7,953 bases of DNA, taken from JBBQER01 sp052148155. Lineage in GTDB: Bacteria > Actinomycetota > Acidimicrobiia > IMCC26256 > PALSA-610. Below are positions 4,303 to 7,953 of the stretch, in pieces. The DNA lies in the NCBI GenBank assembly GCA_052148155.1, contig JBKQIY010000168.1, positions 1 to 7,953 on the forward strand, in the 5' to 3' direction. Made by a program: the position numbers and the translations under genes. Positions within the stretch are counted from its first letter, which is position 1; each line of letters opens with the position of its first letter. The notes under the pieces were generated by a model. It ran no database searches and was not told where the DNA came from. It saw only the letters and a list, made by a program, of their open reading frames with translations.

Positions 4303-6648
4303 ATGAGGATCGGCACGATCGTCGCCCGAAATTATCTCGCACAAGCGCGAGTGCTGGGCGAGTCGTTGCAACGACTCGACGACCGCTTCGCCCTCTCGGT
4401 GCTCGTGCTCGACGACGTGGACAACGAAATCGACGACAGCACCGAGCTGTTCGAGATCGTTCGACCGCGCGACCTTGACATCGAACCGCGTGAGTTTCAT
4501 CACATGGCGACGATCTACGACGTCACCGAGCTGGCAACCGCCCTGAAGCCGTGGTTCTTGCGGCGACTGCTCGAATCCGATGACGTCGTGTGTTTCCTCG
4601 ATCCCGACATCGAGGTGTTTTCGACACTCGAGGAAGTCGAAACACTGGCCCGCCGTCACTCGATCGTCCTGACGCCGCACACAACGCGGCCGATGCCGCG
4701 AGATGGCTTCTTGCCGAGCGAACAGACCATCCGGTTGGCCGGTGTCTTCAACCTCGGTTTCATCGCCGTGTCTCGCGACGCCGGCGAGTTCCTGTCGTGG
4801 TGGTCGGAACGGCTGCGGCGCGAGTGTCGGATCGCGGTCGAACAGGGACTGTTCGTCGACCAACGCTGGATCGATTTCGTCCCGAGTTACTTCGATCACG
4901 CAGTGCTCTCCGACGAGGGATACAACGTCGCGTACTGGAATATGCACGAGCGTGAAGTCAAACTTGGCTCCGACGGCTACGAGGTCAACGGCGGACCGTT
5001 ACGATTCATGCACTACAGCGGCTTCGATCCGCTCCGACCGTATCTGCTGAGCAAATATCAAGGCGATAAACCTCGCATCCTGCTCGAAGACCATTTCGAA
5101 ATCGCCCATCTTTGTTATCGCTATGCCACGCGACTGTTCGCCGCCGGGCATCTCGAGGCTTCGTCGACCGCGTATCGGTTCGGCTACACCGCGCAAGGGA
5201 TGCGTATCGACGGTCGGATGCGCCGGCTCTACGCCGACGCACTGACGGCCGCCGAGGCGCACGGCGCCGGTTCGCCTCTGCCCAATCCGTTTACCCCCGA
5301 CGGTGCGGAACTGTTCGAAGACTGGCTGAACTCTCCGGGACCGACGGCGCCGACTCGGGTCTCCCGCTACCTCCGCGCGATTTACGACGAGCGGGGTGAC
5401 CTCAGTGCGCACTTCGGCGACTTGGCCGGTCCCGGCGGAGAGGAATATCTCGACTGGAGTCGCAAGCATGGGCGCGCGCAGGCCGGCGTGCCCGCCGAAT
5501 GCGTCCCACGGCCAGTTATGCCGTGGCGGGCCCGACCTCGCGGTTTGAAAGAAGGCGTGAACCTGATCGGGTACCTCCGAGCCGAGGACGGCGTCGGAGC
5601 TGTCGCGCGAGCAACGCTCGAAGTCTGTCGCCGCGCCGGATCGGCGGTGAGTATCCGTACCTGCACCGAAACCGGCAGCCGCCAATGCGCGACGATCGAC
5701 GACGCCCGGCCCGACGTACACATCACGTACGACACGACCATCGCGTGTATCAACGCCGATCAGTTCCCCCTGCTGAGCGACCAGTTGCGCGAGCAGATGC
5801 CAGTCGCGGTGTCGACGATCGGCATTTGGGCATGGGAGGTCGAAATATTCCCGCGGTGGATGGCGAACAGCGCGGCGCTCGTTGACGAGATCTGGACCTA
5901 CAGCGCGCATGGCGCAGCAGCGATCGCGACGGCCTGTTCGGTCCCGGTCCACGTGTTTGCGCCGCCGATATCGGTGCCCGAATCGGTCGGTCAGGTCGAC
6001 CGCGCGGAGCTTGGCATTACCGACGACTTCACGTTTTTGACCTGCTTCGACTTCGGCAGCGTGTTCGAACGCAAAAATCCGCTGGGCGTGATCGAGGCGT
6101 TCAAGCGTGCATTCCCGCCGGGTGCCGGACCGCGGCTGGTGATCAAGAGCGTCAACGGCACCGCGGTCCCCCGGGAGTGGGCGCGGATGGAGGTCGCAGC
6201 CGGCGGGCGAGCCGACATCGAGATACGAGATGGATACGAGGTCGAGGCCCGCCAACGAGCGCTGACGGCCGCGTGCGATTGCTACGTCTCGCTCCACCGA
6301 GCCGAGGGCTACGGGCTCGTGCTCGCCGAGTCGATGGCGGCTGGCAAACCTGTGATTGCGACCGCCTACTCAGGCAACCTCGAGTTCATGACACCCGAGA
6401 CTTCCGTGCTGGTGCCGTACGAGCTCGAGCGGATCCCGGTCGGATGTGGACCGTATCCACCGACAGCTTCGTGGGCCGAGCCGGACCTTGAAGCGGCCGC
6501 GCTCGCGATGCGCGAGTTGGCGGCGGATCCGGCCGCGGCTGTCGCCCTCGGAGCCAAAGCACGCGAACACATCGCTCGTCATCACACCGCGGAGGCCAGA
6601 GTGGGGTTCGTACGTGAGCGTCTGGACGCATTGAGGAGCAACCGGTGA
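4303..6648 (+). CDS. Two-domain glycosyltransferase (GT-A-like plus GT4/GT-B)
   Basis: A 781-residue soluble protein with two sugar-transfer modules. Residues 1-~265 look like a GT-A nucleotide-sugar transferase: MRIGTIVARNYLAQARVL at the start, FLDPDIEV (98-105) carrying the DxD metal-binding motif, then VFNLGFIAVSR (148-158) and FMHYSGFDP (235-243). A linker of about 329-390 (NPF...YLRAIYDERGDL...FLDW-like) is of a kind I associate with bacterial polysaccharide transferases. The second module begins GVNLIGYLRAEDGVGAVAR (418-436) and ends in a GT4 donor site: FGSVFERKNP (584-593), LVIKS (612-616) and EGYGLVLAESMAAGKP (668-683). The product is probably cell-surface polysaccharide, built at the cytoplasmic face; the sugars are unknown. 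The frame stays open upstream to 4024, but those ~93 residues do not look like protein and the family's usual N-terminus is MRIGTIVARN, so ATG 4303 is chosen. No Shine-Dalgarno sequence is evident. The stop overlaps the next gene's start. Confidence 0.88.
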   Translation: MRIGTIVARNYLAQARVLGESLQRLDDRFALSVLVLDDVDNEIDDSTELFEIVRPRDLDIEPREFHHMATIYDVTELATALKPWFLRRLLESDDVVCFLDPDIEVFSTLEEVETLARRHSIVLTPHTTRPMPRDGFLPSEQTIRLAGVFNLGFIAVSRDAGEFLSWWSERLRRECRIAVEQGLFVDQRWIDFVPSYFDHAVLSDEGYNVAYWNMHEREVKLGSDGYEVNGGPLRFMHYSGFDPLRPYLLSKYQGDKPRILLEDHFEIAHLCYRYATRLFAAGHLEASSTAYRFGYTAQGMRIDGRMRRLYADALTAAEAHGAGSPLPNPFTPDGAELFEDWLNSPGPTAPTRVSRYLRAIYDERGDLSAHFGDLAGPGGEEYLDWSRKHGRAQAGVPAECVPRPVMPWRARPRGLKEGVNLIGYLRAEDGVGAVARATLEVCRRAGSAVSIRTCTETGSRQCATIDDARPDVHITYDTTIACINADQFPLLSDQLREQMPVAVSTIGIWAWEVEIFPRWMANSAALVDEIWTYSAHGAAAIATACSVPVHVFAPPISVPESVGQVDRAELGITDDFTFLTCFDFGSVFERKNPLGVIEAFKRAFPPGAGPRLVIKSVNGTAVPREWARMEVAAGGRADIEIRDGYEVEARQRALTAACDCYVSLHRAEGYGLVLAESMAAGKPVIATAYSGNLEFMTPETSVLVPYELERIPVGCGPYPPTASWAEPDLEAAALAMRELAADPAAAVALGAKAREHIARHHTAEARVGFVRERLDALRSNR
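6633..6638 (+). promoter_or_regulatory. Ribosome binding site of the methyltransferase gene
   Basis: GAGGAG lies six bases before the GTG at 6645, inside the end of the glycosyltransferase gene. It supports GTG 6645 as the start and, with the GTGA stop/start overlap, indicates translational coupling. Confidence 0.7.
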
Positions 6649-7953
6649 GCGATCTCGATCACAGCCATCCCCCCGAGGAACGCATCCAGCACGCGCTGGC
6701 GACGGGTCCCGACATCGACGCGCCAGGCCGCTACGGCATGTTCACGCGCCTCGTCCGACGTTTCGTCGGAAGGGCCGTCAAGTACGAACGCGACTTCGGA
6801 CTTCAAGTCGACGTCGCGTTGCTGGAACGACTGCACGAGATGGAAGAGAGCTTTACCCAGCAGTTGAACGAGGTCACAGCACAATTGCGGGAGCTGCGCG
6901 ACGACGATCAACGCCAGCGTGACTTCAGCGAGCAACTGCTCGACAACGACCATCGGGCCCAGCGCGACACGTGGAGCGTCATTTCGCGGGTCGAGGCCCT
7001 CGAAGGGTTGCTCATCGACGTGCGGTCCCACCTGCAGGACATCGATTCCCGCGCCGCGGTCGCCCACGCGATCGCATCAGGAGCCGCGGACGGAATTGAT
7101 TCGCTCACACTCGAGTCATCACAAACGAAGTCGGAGCTCGGTGATGTGAACGGCCGTGTTACTGAGGTACGGGACCGCGTCGTCGAGCTCACCGTTTCGC
7201 TCCGAGTTGAGGCCGACAAGGCGAGCTTTGTGTACGACGAACTCACCGCGAGGCCCTACATCGACGAAGATCATCCACTCACTATCACCGACCCACAAGG
7301 GCGGACGCGTCTCGGGTATACGGGCGTGACCGGGCCTTCTCCGCTGTACCTCGGCTTCGAAGATATTTTTCGGGGCTCGGAGCTTTTGATTCGCGATCGC
7401 CAGCGCGTGTACCTCGACGTCGTCGCCGATCGCGGACCGGTCGTCGATCTCGGATGTGGGCGAGGCGAGATGCTCGAACTGCTTACCAAGGCTGGGATCG
7501 ACGCCCGAGGTGTCGACCTCGATGAAGCGATGGTCGATCACGCACGCGCGAACGGAGCCAGTGTCGATCACGGCGACGCGTTGGAATTCCTGGTCAAACA
7601 GGAGGACGGCTCGCTCGGTGCGATCTTCAGTGCTCAGTTCATCGAGCACCTCCCTGCGGGCCTCTTGCCGGAACTCCTCGAGATCGCTCGAGCGAAACTC
7701 GTTCCCGACGGGGTGTTCATCGCCGAGACGGTGAACCCCCATTCTCCGCGGGCGCTCAAAGCCTTTTGGATCGACCCGACCCATCAACATCCATTGTTTC
7801 CCGAGACGATGCTTGCCCTGTGCCGGCTGACCGGATTCGAGGAAGGAGAGATCATGTTCCCATTGGGTTGGGTCGATCCAAAAGGCTTTGAGCGCCCGCG
7901 GAGAATGGGGGTTCACCGTCTCGGCGATGAACACCCCGTCGGGAACGAGTTTC
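6645..7953 (+). CDS. SAM-dependent methyltransferase with N-terminal coiled coil, 3'-partial
   Basis: A class I methyltransferase, 436 codons to the window edge. Residues ~28-54 form a basic helix (FTRLVRRFVGRAVKYERDFG) that might touch the membrane. Residues ~55-195 are charged and heptad-like, a likely coiled coil. A family-typical segment (YLGFEDIFRGSELLIRDRQ, 235-253) precedes the SAM-binding motif VVDLGCGRGE (266-275), the acidic loop GVDLDEAMV (289-297), GDALEFL (310-316), AIFSAQFIEHL (326-336), ETVNPHSPRAL (361-371) and IDPTHQHPLFPE (376-387). Together these match methyltransferases found in surface-polysaccharide clusters. The GTGA overlap with the double glycosyltransferase and a GAGGAG site show tight coupling, so it probably methylates that glycan; this is inference. 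From about residue 407 the frame runs into an inverted copy of its own sequence, so the tail beginning WVDPKGF is probably an artefact. No stop is reached. Confidence 0.85.
   Translation, partial: MSDLDHSHPPEERIQHALATGPDIDAPGRYGMFTRLVRRFVGRAVKYERDFGLQVDVALLERLHEMEESFTQQLNEVTAQLRELRDDDQRQRDFSEQLLDNDHRAQRDTWSVISRVEALEGLLIDVRSHLQDIDSRAAVAHAIASGAADGIDSLTLESSQTKSELGDVNGRVTEVRDRVVELTVSLRVEADKASFVYDELTARPYIDEDHPLTITDPQGRTRLGYTGVTGPSPLYLGFEDIFRGSELLIRDRQRVYLDVVADRGPVVDLGCGRGEMLELLTKAGIDARGVDLDEAMVDHARANGASVDHGDALEFLVKQEDGSLGAIFSAQFIEHLPAGLLPELLEIARAKLVPDGVFIAETVNPHSPRALKAFWIDPTHQHPLFPETMLALCRLTGFEEGEIMFPLGWVDPKGFERPRRMGVHRLGDEHPVGNEF
7694..7953. repeat. Near-perfect 90-base inverted repeat at the window edge (fold-back)
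   Basis: Bases 7694-7783 and 7864-7953 are reverse complements over 90 bases with a single mismatch (G7778 against T7869), separated by an 80-base spacer. The left arm encodes the conserved ETVNPHSPRALKAFWIDP part of the methyltransferase; the right arm is the same coding sequence on the opposite strand. The repeat reaches the last base of the window and may continue beyond. A template-switch or assembly fold-back at a contig end is the likeliest cause. Confidence 0.95.

Noticed and set aside
4999..6297. Opposite-strand open frame (432 codons) over the glycosyltransferase
   Set aside because: Antisense of the linker and GT4 module, whose motifs are clear on the + strand.
7119..7934. Opposite-strand open frame starting with real methyltransferase residues
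   Set aside because: Its first ~23 residues copy the methyltransferase only because of the fold-back repeat; the rest is antisense of the + strand gene.

Overview
This is a GC-rich window whose genes all read on the + strand. Codon use, GTG starts and protein style point to a high-GC actinobacterium, perhaps in or near the Acidimicrobiia. That placement is inference from style only; there is no rRNA or marker gene here. Both edges look like contig ends. The left edge cuts a mobile group II intron. The right edge is a near-perfect fold-back of the sequence onto its own complement.

Layout. (1) 1-~1211: the 3' part of a group II intron, holding a 5'-truncated reverse transcriptase/maturase (YADD, domain X, no HNH endonuclease), then a recognisable domain V and a plausible domain VI. 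(2) 1217-3307: a polytopic membrane protein resembling GT-C glycosyltransferases; its start codon lies only a few bases after the intron's likely 3' end. (3) 3335-3784: a small membrane-anchored protein of unknown function, preceded by a leaderless-type promoter motif. (4) 3785-4302: about 500 bases without a standard gene. This stretch holds a 13-codon ORF with an extremely long Shine-Dalgarno match, several mutually exclusive inverted repeats and a strong GCAA-capped hairpin; it looks like a regulatory leader or a structured RNA. (5) 4303-6648: a two-domain glycosyltransferase, with an N-terminal GT-A-like module, a linker and a C-terminal GT4/GT-B module. (6) 6645-window end: a methyltransferase with an N-terminal basic helix and coiled coil, translationally coupled to the glycosyltransferase by a GTGA overlap.

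Taken together, genes 2, 5 and 6 suggest a cell-surface polysaccharide or glycan locus: a membrane GT-C enzyme, a cytoplasmic double glycosyltransferase, and a SAM-dependent methyltransferase that may cap or modify the glycan. The joint role is inference from family and neighbourhood. The least explained part is the 3785-4302 leader. The most important caution is the fold-back at 7694-7953: the last ~30 codons of the methyltransferase frame are probably not native.
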